Part shown: piece by piece, positions 8,103 to 17,174 of the stretch
Layout of the letters: every line of letters starts with the position of its first letter
Numbering within the stretch: the stretch's first letter is position 1
From: JBNJEA01 sp051745395
GTDB lineage: Bacteria; Desulfobacterota; Desulfobacteria; Desulfobacterales; Desulfosalsimonadaceae
NCBI GenBank assembly: GCA_051745395.1
Contig: JBNJEA010000008.1
Location: forward strand, 1 to 41,172
Reading direction: 5' to 3'
DNA: 41,172 bases
The notes under the pieces: generated by a model
Databases searched by the model: none
Told to the model about the DNA's origin: nothing
Seen by the model: the letters and a program-made list of their open reading frames with translations, nothing else
Program-made: the position numbers and the translations under genes

Positions 8103-8234
8103 GCATGGACGCCGCCGAATACAGAGATTTATGACCGGATTGACAGCGATTTTGAAGAAAAATTTTGTAACACCGATTGTGTTTTTTGTCCACCGCAAAT
8201 ATGATTGACTGCAAATATATATGGAAAAAGCATA

Positions 8235-9251
8235 ATGGACAACAACCGGAAAGAATATAGTGAAGAAGATATCGAATTGGTTGAAGATTCCATCGAACCC
8301 GATGGAGCCGAGACCGGCGGCCGGGAAACCACGGACAAATTAAAGGCCGCTATCCAGGTCCCCAAGGAAGCCGATTCGTTGGTACCCTATGATCCGCTTC
8401 AGCGCTACCTCTCGGAAATCAGCAGGTATCCGCTGTTAACCCGCGATCAGGAGGTGGAACTCGGCCGCCGGGTCCAGCAGGAAGGCGATACCGATGCCGC
8501 GTTTATCCTGGCGACGGCAAACCTGCGACTGGTGGTCAAGATTGCCATGGAGTTTCAGCGGACCTGGATGCAAAACCTCATGGACTTGATCCAGGAGGGC
8601 AACATCGGTCTGATGCACGCCGTGCAGAAATTTGATCCGTACAAGAACGTGAAATTTTCATATTATGCGGCCTTCTGGATCAAGGCCTATATTTTAAAGT
8701 TCATCATGGACAACTGGCGCCTGGTCAAAATCGGCACCACTCAGGGCCAGCGCAAGCTGTTTTTCAAGCTCAAAAAGGAAAAGCAAAAGCTGGTGGACCA
8801 GGGGTTTAACCCGGAAACCCGGCTGCTGTCCGACCGGCTGGGGGTCTCGGAAAAAGAAATCCGCGACATGGATCAGCGCTTAGACGGCTGGGACGTGTCG
8901 TTGGACGAGCCGTTAAAAGACGATTCGGATACGGAACGCGGCGAGTTTTTCAGCTCCGATTTCGACTCCGCGGAAAGCCAGGTGGCGAGAAAGGAACTCG
9001 AAACCCTGCTCCGGGAAAAGGTCGATCAGTTCAAGGCGCAGCTCAATGACCGGGAGCTGGATATATTCGAAAAACGGGTTTTCACCGATACGCCGCAAAC
9101 ATTGCAGGACATCGGTGACAAGTATGATATTTCAAGGGAACGGGTTCGGCAGCTGGAAAAAAATATCGTCAAAAAGATGAAGACCTTTCTGGAAAAGGAA
9201 ATTCCCGATTTTGACTCCTATTACTTCCAAAAGGAAGAATCCGATTCATAG
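8235..9251 (+). CDS. rpoH: RNA polymerase sigma factor RpoH (sigma-32 type)
   Basis: Alternative sigma factor that directs RNA polymerase to heat-shock promoters. The 338-residue product has the RpoH box QRKLFFKLKKEKQ near residue 166, which separates sigma-32 from RpoD and RpoS. Region 2 contains ANLRLVVKIAMEF, DLIQEGNIGLMHAVQKFD and KFSYYAAFWIKAYI, and region 4 ends in TLQDIGDKYDISRERVRQLE. It is some 50 residues longer than the E. coli protein, mainly through an acidic N-terminal extension (EYSEEDIELVEDSIEPDGAE). The ATG at 8235 follows GGAAAAAG; a TTG at 8205 would add 10 residues without a good ribosome-binding site. It may be co-transcribed with the lipoprotein genes downstream (46-base gap). 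Confidence 0.92.
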   Translation: MDNNRKEYSEEDIELVEDSIEPDGAETGGRETTDKLKAAIQVPKEADSLVPYDPLQRYLSEISRYPLLTRDQEVELGRRVQQEGDTDAAFILATANLRLVVKIAMEFQRTWMQNLMDLIQEGNIGLMHAVQKFDPYKNVKFSYYAAFWIKAYILKFIMDNWRLVKIGTTQGQRKLFFKLKKEKQKLVDQGFNPETRLLSDRLGVSEKEIRDMDQRLDGWDVSLDEPLKDDSDTERGEFFSSDFDSAESQVARKELETLLREKVDQFKAQLNDRELDIFEKRVFTDTPQTLQDIGDKYDISRERVRQLEKNIVKKMKTFLEKEIPDFDSYYFQKEESDS

Positions 9252-9296
9252 CGGAGCCGGCCCCGGATCGCCGGTGATTAAACATATCAGGATAAG

Positions 9297-11111
9297 ATGT
9301 GGATTGCCATGAAGCGTAATTTTATATCATTGTGTCTGCTCATGCTGCTTTTGCCGGCGTTGATTGCCGGCTGTTCCGTTTTGACCCGGCAAGCGAGGCC
9401 GGAAGGGGAAAAAAGTTCCGGCACAACGGCGAAAAATTCCGAAGAATCGGAAAATAAAGCCAATGGGCAAAGCGATACCCCGTCGCTTTTCCGGTTTCAA
9501 AAGCCGGGCAACAGCTATTTTAACTACCTGATGGCGCAGCGCATGCTCCGGCGCGGCCAGATGGAGCCGGCCGTGCGATACCTGAAGCGCGCCATTGAAA
9601 TGGATCCGGCGGCGGTGGGATTGAAAAAAGAGCTGGCCATGATTTATATCCAGCAGAAAAAGAACGAAAAAGCGCTTGCACTCGCCGAACAGGTGATTGA
9701 AAGCCAGCCGGAAAATGTCCAGGCCCTGGTGATCGCCGGCTCCATCCGGCAGAAGCTGGGCCGGTCCGCGTCGGCAAAAAAGGCATACGAAAAAGTATTG
9801 TCCGTGGCCCCGGAGCGGGAAAACATCTACCTGGCCCTCGGCCGCCTCTACATGGAGGATAAGCAGTACCGGAAGGCCGTCGATGTTTTTGGGCGACTGG
9901 TGGAAAAGTTTCCGGAAAATTTCAAGGGGTTTTTCTTTCTCGGCAAGGCGCGGGCCGCTCAGGGCGAAACCGATAAGGCCATATCGGCGTTTCAAAAGAC
10001 CCTTGATATAAAGCCCCGGGCCGTTGAACCGCGAACGGAATTGATTCAAATCTATACCGACAAAAACCGGGATGACAAAGTCATGGCGCTTTATGAGGCC
10101 ATCATTGAAGACCATCCCGACAATGCCGCCGCCCGGATGGAACTCGGGCTGCTGTATCAAAAGCATGATCGCCCCGAAGACGCCCGGCGCATTTTCACGG
10201 AGCTGGGAAAAAAGGCCGCCAACGACCGCAGCGCCATCAACGCGGTGATTCAGAATCTGGTGGCCCGGAAGCGATACGAGGATGCCATTGTCGTGCTCGA
10301 CGGCATGCTCGAAGGCGCGCCCATGGATCCGGATATCCATTACCTGGCCGGCGTGACCCGGTATCTCTCTGAGCAGTTCGATGAGGCCCTGTCGCATTTG
10401 CAGGTTGTCGGGCCCGAATCCCGGTTTTATCCGAATGCCGTAATCCAGCAGGCCGGCATTTACAACCAGCAGAACAAGCCCGACAAAGCGATTTCGGTAT
10501 TACAAAAGGCCATCGATGATCTCGAAGATGCCGATGCCGCCGATAAGATCAAGATCATCAAGTATCTCAGCGCGCTTTACGAGGATCGGCAGGCCCATGA
10601 AAAAGCCGCAGAACTGCTACAGCAGGGCATTGCCGTCGACGATTCCGATGCCGACCTCCACTATGAGCTCGGGGTGGTCTATGACCGGATGGGCAAAAAG
10701 GAAAAGGCCATCGAGCAGATGAAAACCGTTATCGATCTGGATTCGGAATACGCCGATGCATTGAATTATCTCGGCTATACCTATGTCGATTCGGGTGTGA
10801 AATTTGAAAAAGCCGAATCGCTCATCCGAAAGGCCCTGGAATTAAAACCCGACAACGGCTACATCCTCGACAGCCTTGGCTGGCTTTATTTTAAAAAGGG
10901 GCGATATGAAAAAGCCCTGAATTATCTCGAAAAAGCAGCGGAAAAAGTGCCCGATGACCCGATTATCCTGGAGCACCTCGGCGATGCCTACCAGAAGCGC
11001 AACCAGACGGAAAAAGCCCTGGATGCCTATCAGCGGGCCCTTTCCAAAAACCAGGATACCTCGCAACAATCCGGCATTAAAGACAAAATCGAAAGCTTGA
11101 AGCAGCAATGA
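9297..11111 (+). CDS. TPR-repeat outer-membrane lipoprotein
   Basis: A 604-residue protein with a signal peptide ending in a canonical lipobox (LIAGC, cysteine near residue 26), so it should be lipid-anchored. The rest, from about residue 65 to the end, is a near-continuous array of roughly 15 tetratricopeptide repeats (e.g. AVRYLKRAIEMDP, KAISAFQKTLDIKPRAVEP, AESLIRKALELKPDNGYILD, KALNYLEKAAEKVPDDP). TPR arrays act as protein-docking scaffolds; no enzymatic domain is visible. The frame opens at ATG 9297 behind AGGATA; ATG 9309 (MKRNFIS) would give an equally good signal peptide. It overlaps the next lipoprotein gene by 4 bases (ATGA), so the two are translationally coupled and may act together at the outer membrane. 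Confidence 0.85.
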   Translation: MWIAMKRNFISLCLLMLLLPALIAGCSVLTRQARPEGEKSSGTTAKNSEESENKANGQSDTPSLFRFQKPGNSYFNYLMAQRMLRRGQMEPAVRYLKRAIEMDPAAVGLKKELAMIYIQQKKNEKALALAEQVIESQPENVQALVIAGSIRQKLGRSASAKKAYEKVLSVAPERENIYLALGRLYMEDKQYRKAVDVFGRLVEKFPENFKGFFFLGKARAAQGETDKAISAFQKTLDIKPRAVEPRTELIQIYTDKNRDDKVMALYEAIIEDHPDNAAARMELGLLYQKHDRPEDARRIFTELGKKAANDRSAINAVIQNLVARKRYEDAIVVLDGMLEGAPMDPDIHYLAGVTRYLSEQFDEALSHLQVVGPESRFYPNAVIQQAGIYNQQNKPDKAISVLQKAIDDLEDADAADKIKIIKYLSALYEDRQAHEKAAELLQQGIAVDDSDADLHYELGVVYDRMGKKEKAIEQMKTVIDLDSEYADALNYLGYTYVDSGVKFEKAESLIRKALELKPDNGYILDSLGWLYFKKGRYEKALNYLEKAAEKVPDDPIILEHLGDAYQKRNQTEKALDAYQRALSKNQDTSQQSGIKDKIESLKQQ

Positions 11112-11878
11112 TGCACCTGGCACGGCATAAGCTTTTTTGGCTGCTGCCGGTTGTCCTGTTTACCCTAAGCTGTGCCGGTTTCCGGGTGCCTGACGACGGC
11201 CGGATCGAGGAGGCCAGATCCCTTTTGGGTGAATTTGGCCGGAAAAACCGCTCCATGCCGTCGTTTAAAGGCATCGGTGAATTGCGCATCCGGCGCAATC
11301 AAGAGAGTTGGTCGGTCCGGATGGCCTGGCTCGGTGCTTCGGGCGGCCGCCTGCGGGTCGAAGCCCTTGCCCTGACGGGGCAGTCTTTTGCCAAACTCGT
11401 TTGTGATCGGTCGGACTGCTATTTCCTGTTCCGCGATGACAGCGGCGAACATCGGAGGGAAAAAAGCGGGACCAGAACCGTGGAGCCGCTGACAGGCATT
11501 TCCGTGGATGTCGATGCCCTGGTGCTGATGCTGGGCGGCGGGGTGCCCATTGCCGACCACGATGCGGCCTGGATGCAAGCCGGCGAAGGGGATAACGGCG
11601 ATGTGGTGGTGCTGCGGGACCGCTGGCGGGGGGTGGTGCAGAAAATTTATTTGACGGCCGATGGTTCGGGTATCCGGCAAATCAAACGCTTCGGAGTGAC
11701 CGGCCTGCGATACAGCGCAGAAATCAGCAGGCTGCAAATGACAGACGGCCGCCGCATGCCCTATGCGGTGCAAATCCGGGACAAAGACGGCAATTTTATG
11801 GCCATATCGGTGCAGCGATGCTGGGCGGATATCGATTTGCCCGAGGATGTCTTTGACCCCGGGTTGCCGGAAAACTAA
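11108..11878 (+). CDS. LolB-like / DUF4292-type lipoprotein
   Basis: A 256-residue exported protein with a short N-terminal hydrophobic segment ending LSCAG, a probable but non-canonical lipobox. The body resembles the LolA/LolB fold of DUF4292 lipoproteins: FKGIGELRIRRNQESWSVRM followed by a beta-rich run, RLRVEALALTGQSFAKLVCD, and a C-terminal strand pair ending DLPEDVFDPGLPEN. Related proteins receive lipoproteins at the outer membrane or handle hydrophobic ligands; which applies here is unknown. It overlaps the TPR lipoprotein gene by ATGA, with a second ATG at 11111. E. coli lolB has a different neighbourhood, so the gene symbol is withheld. Confidence 0.7.
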   Translation: MMHLARHKLFWLLPVVLFTLSCAGFRVPDDGRIEEARSLLGEFGRKNRSMPSFKGIGELRIRRNQESWSVRMAWLGASGGRLRVEALALTGQSFAKLVCDRSDCYFLFRDDSGEHRREKSGTRTVEPLTGISVDVDALVLMLGGGVPIADHDAAWMQAGEGDNGDVVVLRDRWRGVVQKIYLTADGSGIRQIKRFGVTGLRYSAEISRLQMTDGRRMPYAVQIRDKDGNFMAISVQRCWADIDLPEDVFDPGLPEN

Positions 11879-11933
11879 CCGATTCAAACGACAGCAACGC
11901 ATCGTGGATTTAAATCCGCCGGCAAACGGCAAA

Positions 11934-12722
11934 ATGACGACAAAGCCCCGCCAGGCCGTTGCCCTTGAAGCGCATTTGAAACATTGTCAAAATGTCTCCA
12001 CGATCGGGGTCCGCCCCAATTTTTCCGATTACACGCCGGCAGAGGCGGAGGCCATTGCCGCGGCTGACAAAATTTACTACCCGTCCACGTTTTATGCGGA
12101 TATGTTTGCGGCCATGGGCAAGCCGATTTTTCCGAGCATCCATACCTACCGGTTTGTGCAGGACAAAATCAAGCAGTCGGCGCTGTTTGCCATGTGCGGC
12201 ATCCCGCACCCCCGCACCCGAGCCTTTTACGGCAATCATCGCAAAGAAAAGATCCTGTCTTGTTTTGATTTTCCCTGCGTGGGCAAAATCCCGAGGGGAT
12301 CGGCGCTGGGCCGCGGCGTGTACCTGCTGCAAACCGTTGGGGATCTCGAGCATTACCTTTCCTTGACAAAGCCCGCCTATATTCAGCAATATCTCCCCAT
12401 TGACCGCGACATGCGCATTGTGGTGATCGGGACAAAAGTGGCCTGTGCCTACTGGCGGATTGCCCCACCCGGGGAATTTCGGAGCAACGTGGGCCGGGGA
12501 GCCGAGATTTGTCTGGATCCGGTCAGCGAACAAGCCCGGGGCCTGGCCCTAGAAATCGCGCGGAAATGCGGCTGGAACGACGTCGGCCTTGACCTGTGCG
12601 TTTATGAGGGGCAGTATTACGTGCTGGAGGGCAACATGAAATACGGCCGGGCGGGATTTCGCCGGGCGGGCGTGGATTATTACCAGATGATGGAGGAAAT
12701 GATCGCCCATGGGCAGATATGA
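11934..12722 (+). CDS. ATP-grasp family protein (RimK-like)
   Basis: A protein of about 262 residues with an ATP-grasp fold, expected to join a carboxylate to an amine or thiol through an acyl phosphate. Recognisable parts are the ATP-binding segment VGKIPRGSALGRGVYLLQ, the IQQYLPIDRDMRIVVIG strand, the basic NVGRGAEI loop, and the metal-binding acidic strand ending LEGNMKYG, the equivalent of the E-x-N motif of RimK/GshB enzymes. The open frame extends back to 11763 inside the preceding gene. The start is placed at ATG 11934, the first good codon after that gene's stop; a GTG at 11904 is possible. It overlaps the dGTPase gene by 14 bases. Substrate unknown. Confidence 0.78.
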   Translation: MTTKPRQAVALEAHLKHCQNVSTIGVRPNFSDYTPAEAEAIAAADKIYYPSTFYADMFAAMGKPIFPSIHTYRFVQDKIKQSALFAMCGIPHPRTRAFYGNHRKEKILSCFDFPCVGKIPRGSALGRGVYLLQTVGDLEHYLSLTKPAYIQQYLPIDRDMRIVVIGTKVACAYWRIAPPGEFRSNVGRGAEICLDPVSEQARGLALEIARKCGWNDVGLDLCVYEGQYYVLEGNMKYGRAGFRRAGVDYYQMMEEMIAHGQI

Positions 12723-13896
12723 TTTGCATCCGCCCTTTGCGGGCCTGCAACAGATTCTCGAAGAGCGGGAGGCAAAGACGCTGTCGGAGTTTGCCACCCC
12801 CAGTGCCGCCGGCCTGCGCCGCCAGGCCGAGGATCGGCTCGCCGTGGATTACCGCCAGCATTTTGCCGTCGACGTCGACCGGATCCTGCACTCTTTGGCC
12901 TACAGCCGCTATATTGACAAGACCCAGGTGTTTTACCTGATTCAAAACGATCACATCACCCATCGCATGATCCATGTCCAGCTTGTTTCCAAGGTGGCCC
13001 GGACCATCGGCCGCTTTCTGGGCTTAAACGAGGACTTGATCGAAGCCATTGCCATCGGCCACGATATCGGCCATCCGCCGTTTGGCCACGACGGCGAACG
13101 GTTTCTTTCGGCATTGTGTCAGCGCCACGGCATCGGTGCTTTTCACCACAATGTCCAGAGCATTCAGTTTTTACGCCACGTGGAGAAAAAGGGGCGCGGG
13201 TGGAATCTGTGCCTGCAGACCTTAGACGGGATTTTGTGCCACGACGGCGAGGTCCACAACCGGGTATTGGAACCGGTACCGGCCAAGGGCTTTGCCGACC
13301 ATGAAGCCGAAATGGCGGCAAAAAGGTCGGGAAAAGACCCCGCCCTGGTGCCTGCGAGCCTGGAAGGATGCGTGGTCCGGTTTGCCGATTCGATCAGCTA
13401 TGTCGGCCGAGACATCGAAGATGCCATCCGGCTGAACCTGATTCAAAGAAGCGATCTGCCCCGCGACTGTGTGGAGGTGCTCGGTGATACCAACGGCACC
13501 ATTGTCTATACCCTGGTCACCGATGTGATTCAAAACAGCTACGGTACGGGTCATGTGTCGTTCAGCTCTCCGGTATCGCAGGCCCTGGAGCAACTCAAGC
13601 GGTTTAATTACGGGCATATTTATACCAACCCGGCGATCAAGCAGGATATCGGTACCATCGAGAAAATGTTTGGCTATCTTTTTGACCGGTATTTAACCGA
13701 TATCCATGAACAAAATCCGGCATCACCGGTCTATGAAAATTTTATCAACGGCATGTCTTCGGCCTACCGGCAATCGCATGCCCCGGCACAGATCGTTCGG
13801 GACTTTATCGCCGGCATGACGGATCAATACTTCCTACACCAGGTGCCGGCTGCCATGCGCCCGCCGATCCGAACCGGCCCGGCTCCGGCGGCTTAA
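12709..13896 (+). CDS. deoxyguanosinetriphosphate triphosphohydrolase family protein (HD domain)
   Basis: A 395-residue HD-superfamily dNTP triphosphohydrolase, expected to cleave dNTPs to deoxynucleoside and triphosphate. The metal ligands are visible: H89 in HRMIHVQ, H118-D119 in AIGHDIGHPPFGHDGE, and D227 in VRFADSISYVGRDIEDA. The N-terminal RQHFAVDVDRILHSLAYSRY and KTQVFYL are also family features (R-x-x-H-S, K-T-Q-V). The gene starts inside the end of the ATP-grasp gene, so the two are probably translated together. Such enzymes adjust dNTP pools and can contribute to phage defence, but here it lies in a housekeeping run beside lapA and mutS. Confidence 0.9.
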   Translation: MGRYDLHPPFAGLQQILEEREAKTLSEFATPSAAGLRRQAEDRLAVDYRQHFAVDVDRILHSLAYSRYIDKTQVFYLIQNDHITHRMIHVQLVSKVARTIGRFLGLNEDLIEAIAIGHDIGHPPFGHDGERFLSALCQRHGIGAFHHNVQSIQFLRHVEKKGRGWNLCLQTLDGILCHDGEVHNRVLEPVPAKGFADHEAEMAAKRSGKDPALVPASLEGCVVRFADSISYVGRDIEDAIRLNLIQRSDLPRDCVEVLGDTNGTIVYTLVTDVIQNSYGTGHVSFSSPVSQALEQLKRFNYGHIYTNPAIKQDIGTIEKMFGYLFDRYLTDIHEQNPASPVYENFINGMSSAYRQSHAPAQIVRDFIAGMTDQYFLHQVPAAMRPPIRTGPAPAA

Positions 13897-13921
13897 AAAA
13901 CGGTTGAGTTTTTAAAACAAA

Positions 13922-13940
13922 AGCCTCAATATGTGAGGCT
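13922..13940. other. intergenic hairpin between the dGTPase and LapA genes
   Basis: A 7-bp perfect stem AGCCTCA/TGAGGCT with a 5-base loop. No T-tract follows on the plus strand, but on the minus strand it is followed by TTTGTTTT. Since the flanking genes are both on the plus strand, it is more likely an mRNA-stability or partial termination element than a true terminator. Confidence 0.4.
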
Positions 13941-14003
13941 ACAATCATTTCGAATGGATGGCATCTGCGGTCAATTGAAAATATCGAGCTGTAAGGAGCG
14001 GTC

Positions 14004-14387
14004 ATGCGAAAGATCAAGTATTTGTTTTGGTTTATTATTGCCGCCGTTTTAATCGTTTTTGTTGCCCAGAATCAGAAGTTTTTCCTTGACCAGAAACTGC
14101 TGCAGATTGATTTGTATTTTTTCGACTATGAAACGCCGAAACTGCCGGTGGGGATTTATTATGTGGCGGTGTTTGTCATCGGGCTGCTGATTTCCTATTT
14201 TTTCAGCCTCACGGAAAAATTCCGCAACAAAAAGATCATCCGGAAACAAAATGAGCAAATCAAAGCCAACGAGCGGCAGATCAACGACCTTAAAACCCGG
14301 TCGGGGTCGGAACCAGCGCCGGATGCCGGCCAGGCCCCTGCCGAGCCGGTGCAACCCGAACAGTCCGGGAAAAGTCCCTCGGCATAG
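14004..14387 (+). CDS. LapA-domain membrane protein (DUF1049 type)
   Basis: A 127-residue inner-membrane protein. Two transmembrane helices (about 6-22 and 48-67) flank a short segment with the family pattern VFVAQNQKFFLDQKLLQIDL. A coiled, charged cytoplasmic stretch (KFRNKKIIRKQNEQIKANER) and a Pro/Ala-rich tail follow. LapA-like proteins are linked to control of lipopolysaccharide assembly in E. coli, where they work with the TPR protein LapB; that role is only inferred here. AAGGAG precedes the ATG by 7 bases. The gene lies just upstream of mutS. Confidence 0.8.
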   Translation: MRKIKYLFWFIIAAVLIVFVAQNQKFFLDQKLLQIDLYFFDYETPKLPVGIYYVAVFVIGLLISYFFSLTEKFRNKKIIRKQNEQIKANERQINDLKTRSGSEPAPDAGQAPAEPVQPEQSGKSPSA

Positions 14388-14431
14388 ATGATGTTTTCTT
14401 TCAGTTTTATCGATTAGGCGCTCATAATCGT

Positions 14432-17098
14432 ATGGCCCAAGGCGAAGCAACCCCCAAAACCACCCCGATGATCCGGCAGTATCTCGAGATCAAGGCGGCC
14501 TATCCGGGCTATATTTTATTTTACCGGATGGGCGATTTCTATGAAATGTTTTATTCGGATGCCGAAACCGCCTCCCGGGATCTTGAGATCACCTTAACGG
14601 CCCGCAACAAAAACGAGGCCGAACCCGTGCCCATGTGCGGTGTGCCCGTCAAGGCGGCCGAATCCTATATCGGCCGGCTCATTGAAAAGGGGCACAAGGT
14701 CGCCATTTGCGAGCAGACCGAAGATCCGGCCGCCGCCAGGGGGCTGGTCAAACGCGAGGTGGTGCGGGTGGTGACACCCGGCATGGTGGTCAACAACGAG
14801 TTGCTCGACGCCAAGTCGAACAATTTTATCCTGGCCGTTGCCAAAAACAGCCGGCAATTCGGCCTTTCCTGTCTGGATCTGTCCACGGGCACCTTCCGGG
14901 TGGCCCAGAGCGCTGATATCAGCCTCGTGGTCGATGAAGCACGGCGCATTGCCCCCAGCGAAGTCCTGCTGCCCGAATCCGCGGCCCATGACCCGGATTA
15001 CGCGCGGCTCCGGGAGGGCTTTCCGGAAACGGCCATCACTTACGCGGCCGATGACATTTTTGACCATGATGCTGCACGTCAGCGCCTTCTCCAGCATTTT
15101 AAAACCCGAAGCCTTGAAGGATTCGGGTGCGAAGGGCTGTATTCGGGGGTTTCCGCCGCCGGGGCCCTGCTGCACCATGTACGGGAAACCCAGAAGCAGC
15201 AGTTGGTCCATATCGCCGCCGTGGAAACCTACGGCCTGGAAAACTACCTGCTCATCGACGATGTCAGTTGCCGGAACCTGGAACTGCTGGCCAATCTGCA
15301 AAACGGCACACGGCAGGGCACGCTGCTCGGGGTGCTTGACTTGACGGTAACGGCCATGGGCGGCCGGATGCTCAAGCGCTGGATCCGCTATCCGCTGCTT
15401 TGCGAACAAGACATCCGGGCCCGGCAGGATGCCGTTGCCGCCGCACTGGTCCATTCGTCGGCCCGAAAAACCATCCGGGAAACCTTAAAGTCCGTTGCCG
15501 ACCTGGAACGTCTGGGCGGCAAGGCCGCCATGGGGCAGGCCAATGCCCGGGATCTGGTGGCACTCAAGCGTTCGATCCAGGCCCTGCCGGAAATTTTCAC
15601 TGCCATGGCCGCATTCGACACTCCGCTATTCCGGGTGGATGCATCGGAATTTGCCGGGCTCTATGAGCTGGCCGAAGAGATCGACAGCGCGATTGTCGAT
15701 GATCCGCCGCCGACCATCCACGAGGGCAACATGATCCGGCGGGGCTATGACGCCGAACTCGACGAATTGATCGCCATTGCCCACGACGGCAAAAGTTTCC
15801 TTGCGGAACTGGAAGCCGGGGAACGTGAAAAAACCGGCATCAACACTTTAAAGGTCCGGTACAACCGGGTATTTGGCTATTACATCGAGGTGTCAAAGGC
15901 CAACACCGCCGCCGTGCCCGAGCATTATGTGCGAAAGCAGACGCTGGTCAATGCGGAGCGCTATATCACCGATGAACTCAAGTCCTTTGAAACCCGGGTC
16001 TTAGGGGCCCAGGAGCAGCAGGCCGGCATGGAATACGACCTGTTTTGTAAACTGCGCAGCGCCGTGGTGGAGCAGAATGCATCGATTCAGGCCGCCGCCG
16101 GCGTCGCCGCCACCGTCGACGGTCTGCTCAGCCTCGCCGAAGTGGCCGAAAAACAGGACTATACCCGCCCGACCATCAACACCGGAGGGGTCATCGATAT
16201 CCGCGACGGGCGGCACCCGGTGGTGGAAAAATTAATTGCCGGCGAACGGTTTGTGCCCAACACGGTCCGGCTCGACAACACGGAAAGCCAGATATTAATC
16301 ATTACCGGGCCGAACATGGCCGGAAAATCCACGGTGCTGCGCCAGGTGGCACTGATGGTTTTAATGGCCCAGATCGGGGGCTTTGTGCCGGCGAAAAGTG
16401 CCGATATCTGCGTGACCGACCGGATATTTACCCGCGTCGGTGCCTTAGACAACCTGTCGAGGGGCCAGAGCACATTCATGGTGGAAATGGAGGAAACCGC
16501 CAACATCGTCAACAATGCCGGGCCGGACAGCCTGGTGATCATGGACGAGATCGGCCGGGGAACGAGTACCTACGACGGATTGAGCATCGCCTGGGCGGTG
16601 GCGGAATTTCTCCACGACATCGGCGGCGTGGGGGTGAAGTCCCTGTTTGCCACTCACTACCATGAACTCACGGAGCTGCAAGGCATCAAGGACCGGGTGA
16701 AAAACTACAGCATCGCGGTCAGGGAGAAAAGTGGCGAAATCATTTTTCTGCATCAGCTCGTTGAAGGCGCCACCAACCGGAGTTACGGAATCGAGGTGGC
16801 CCGCCTGGCCGGTATGCCGGAAAAAGTGGTTGAAAAGGCAAAAAACGTGCTGGCTGAGGTGGAAAAGGAAGGCCAGGACATAGCAGCGCATCCCGTAAAA
16901 GGCGGCCGCCGGCAAAAAAAGAGCGACTGTCAGCAGCTGCCGCTGTTTCGCAGCCCCGAGCAAGTCGTGTACGACAAGTTGATGGCCATGGATGTGTCGA
17001 ACATGACGCCGATCGAAGCGATTAACTGTTTAAACACGTTAAAGGAAACGGTTCTGGCGGGCGATTCGACCCGAAACAAGCAGGCGGGGCACGGATAA
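14432..17098 (+). CDS. mutS: DNA mismatch repair protein MutS
   Basis: Mismatch-recognition ATPase of 888 residues, full length. Domain I carries the F-x-E mismatch wedge in YRMGDFYEMFYSD near residue 36. The ATPase domain has Walker A GPNMAGKST near residue 629, then Walker B VIMDEIGRGTSTYDG near residue 707 and the ATHYHELTEL switch near residue 748. A C-terminal tail of about 60 residues (from the QLPLFRSPEQVVYDKL region) matches the usual tetramerisation tail. The ATG at 14432 has no obvious Shine-Dalgarno. mutL is not in the window; an amidase gene follows, an order common in this group. Confidence 0.97.
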   Translation: MAQGEATPKTTPMIRQYLEIKAAYPGYILFYRMGDFYEMFYSDAETASRDLEITLTARNKNEAEPVPMCGVPVKAAESYIGRLIEKGHKVAICEQTEDPAAARGLVKREVVRVVTPGMVVNNELLDAKSNNFILAVAKNSRQFGLSCLDLSTGTFRVAQSADISLVVDEARRIAPSEVLLPESAAHDPDYARLREGFPETAITYAADDIFDHDAARQRLLQHFKTRSLEGFGCEGLYSGVSAAGALLHHVRETQKQQLVHIAAVETYGLENYLLIDDVSCRNLELLANLQNGTRQGTLLGVLDLTVTAMGGRMLKRWIRYPLLCEQDIRARQDAVAAALVHSSARKTIRETLKSVADLERLGGKAAMGQANARDLVALKRSIQALPEIFTAMAAFDTPLFRVDASEFAGLYELAEEIDSAIVDDPPPTIHEGNMIRRGYDAELDELIAIAHDGKSFLAELEAGEREKTGINTLKVRYNRVFGYYIEVSKANTAAVPEHYVRKQTLVNAERYITDELKSFETRVLGAQEQQAGMEYDLFCKLRSAVVEQNASIQAAAGVAATVDGLLSLAEVAEKQDYTRPTINTGGVIDIRDGRHPVVEKLIAGERFVPNTVRLDNTESQILIITGPNMAGKSTVLRQVALMVLMAQIGGFVPAKSADICVTDRIFTRVGALDNLSRGQSTFMVEMEETANIVNNAGPDSLVIMDEIGRGTSTYDGLSIAWAVAEFLHDIGGVGVKSLFATHYHELTELQGIKDRVKNYSIAVREKSGEIIFLHQLVEGATNRSYGIEVARLAGMPEKVVEKAKNVLAEVEKEGQDIAAHPVKGGRRQKKSDCQQLPLFRSPEQVVYDKLMAMDVSNMTPIEAINCLNTLKETVLAGDSTRNKQAGHG

Positions 17099-17174
17099 TC
17101 CCGCCGTTGCTGATCTTTAAAACCCTGCGGCCCGATCGATACGATTGAACCCAAAGCCTGATATCCGCAAAGCC

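Noticed and set aside
8140..8170. Promoter with perfect TTGACA upstream of rpoH
   Set aside because: The -35 is perfect, but at 16-19 base spacing only TTTTGT/TTTGTA-like -10 sequences occur, so no promoter is called.
9327..10397. Long antisense frames, such as the 356-codon minus-strand frame inside the TPR gene
   Set aside because: These come from codon bias in a GC-rich gene; the plus-strand frame has the signal peptide, lipobox and TPR motifs.
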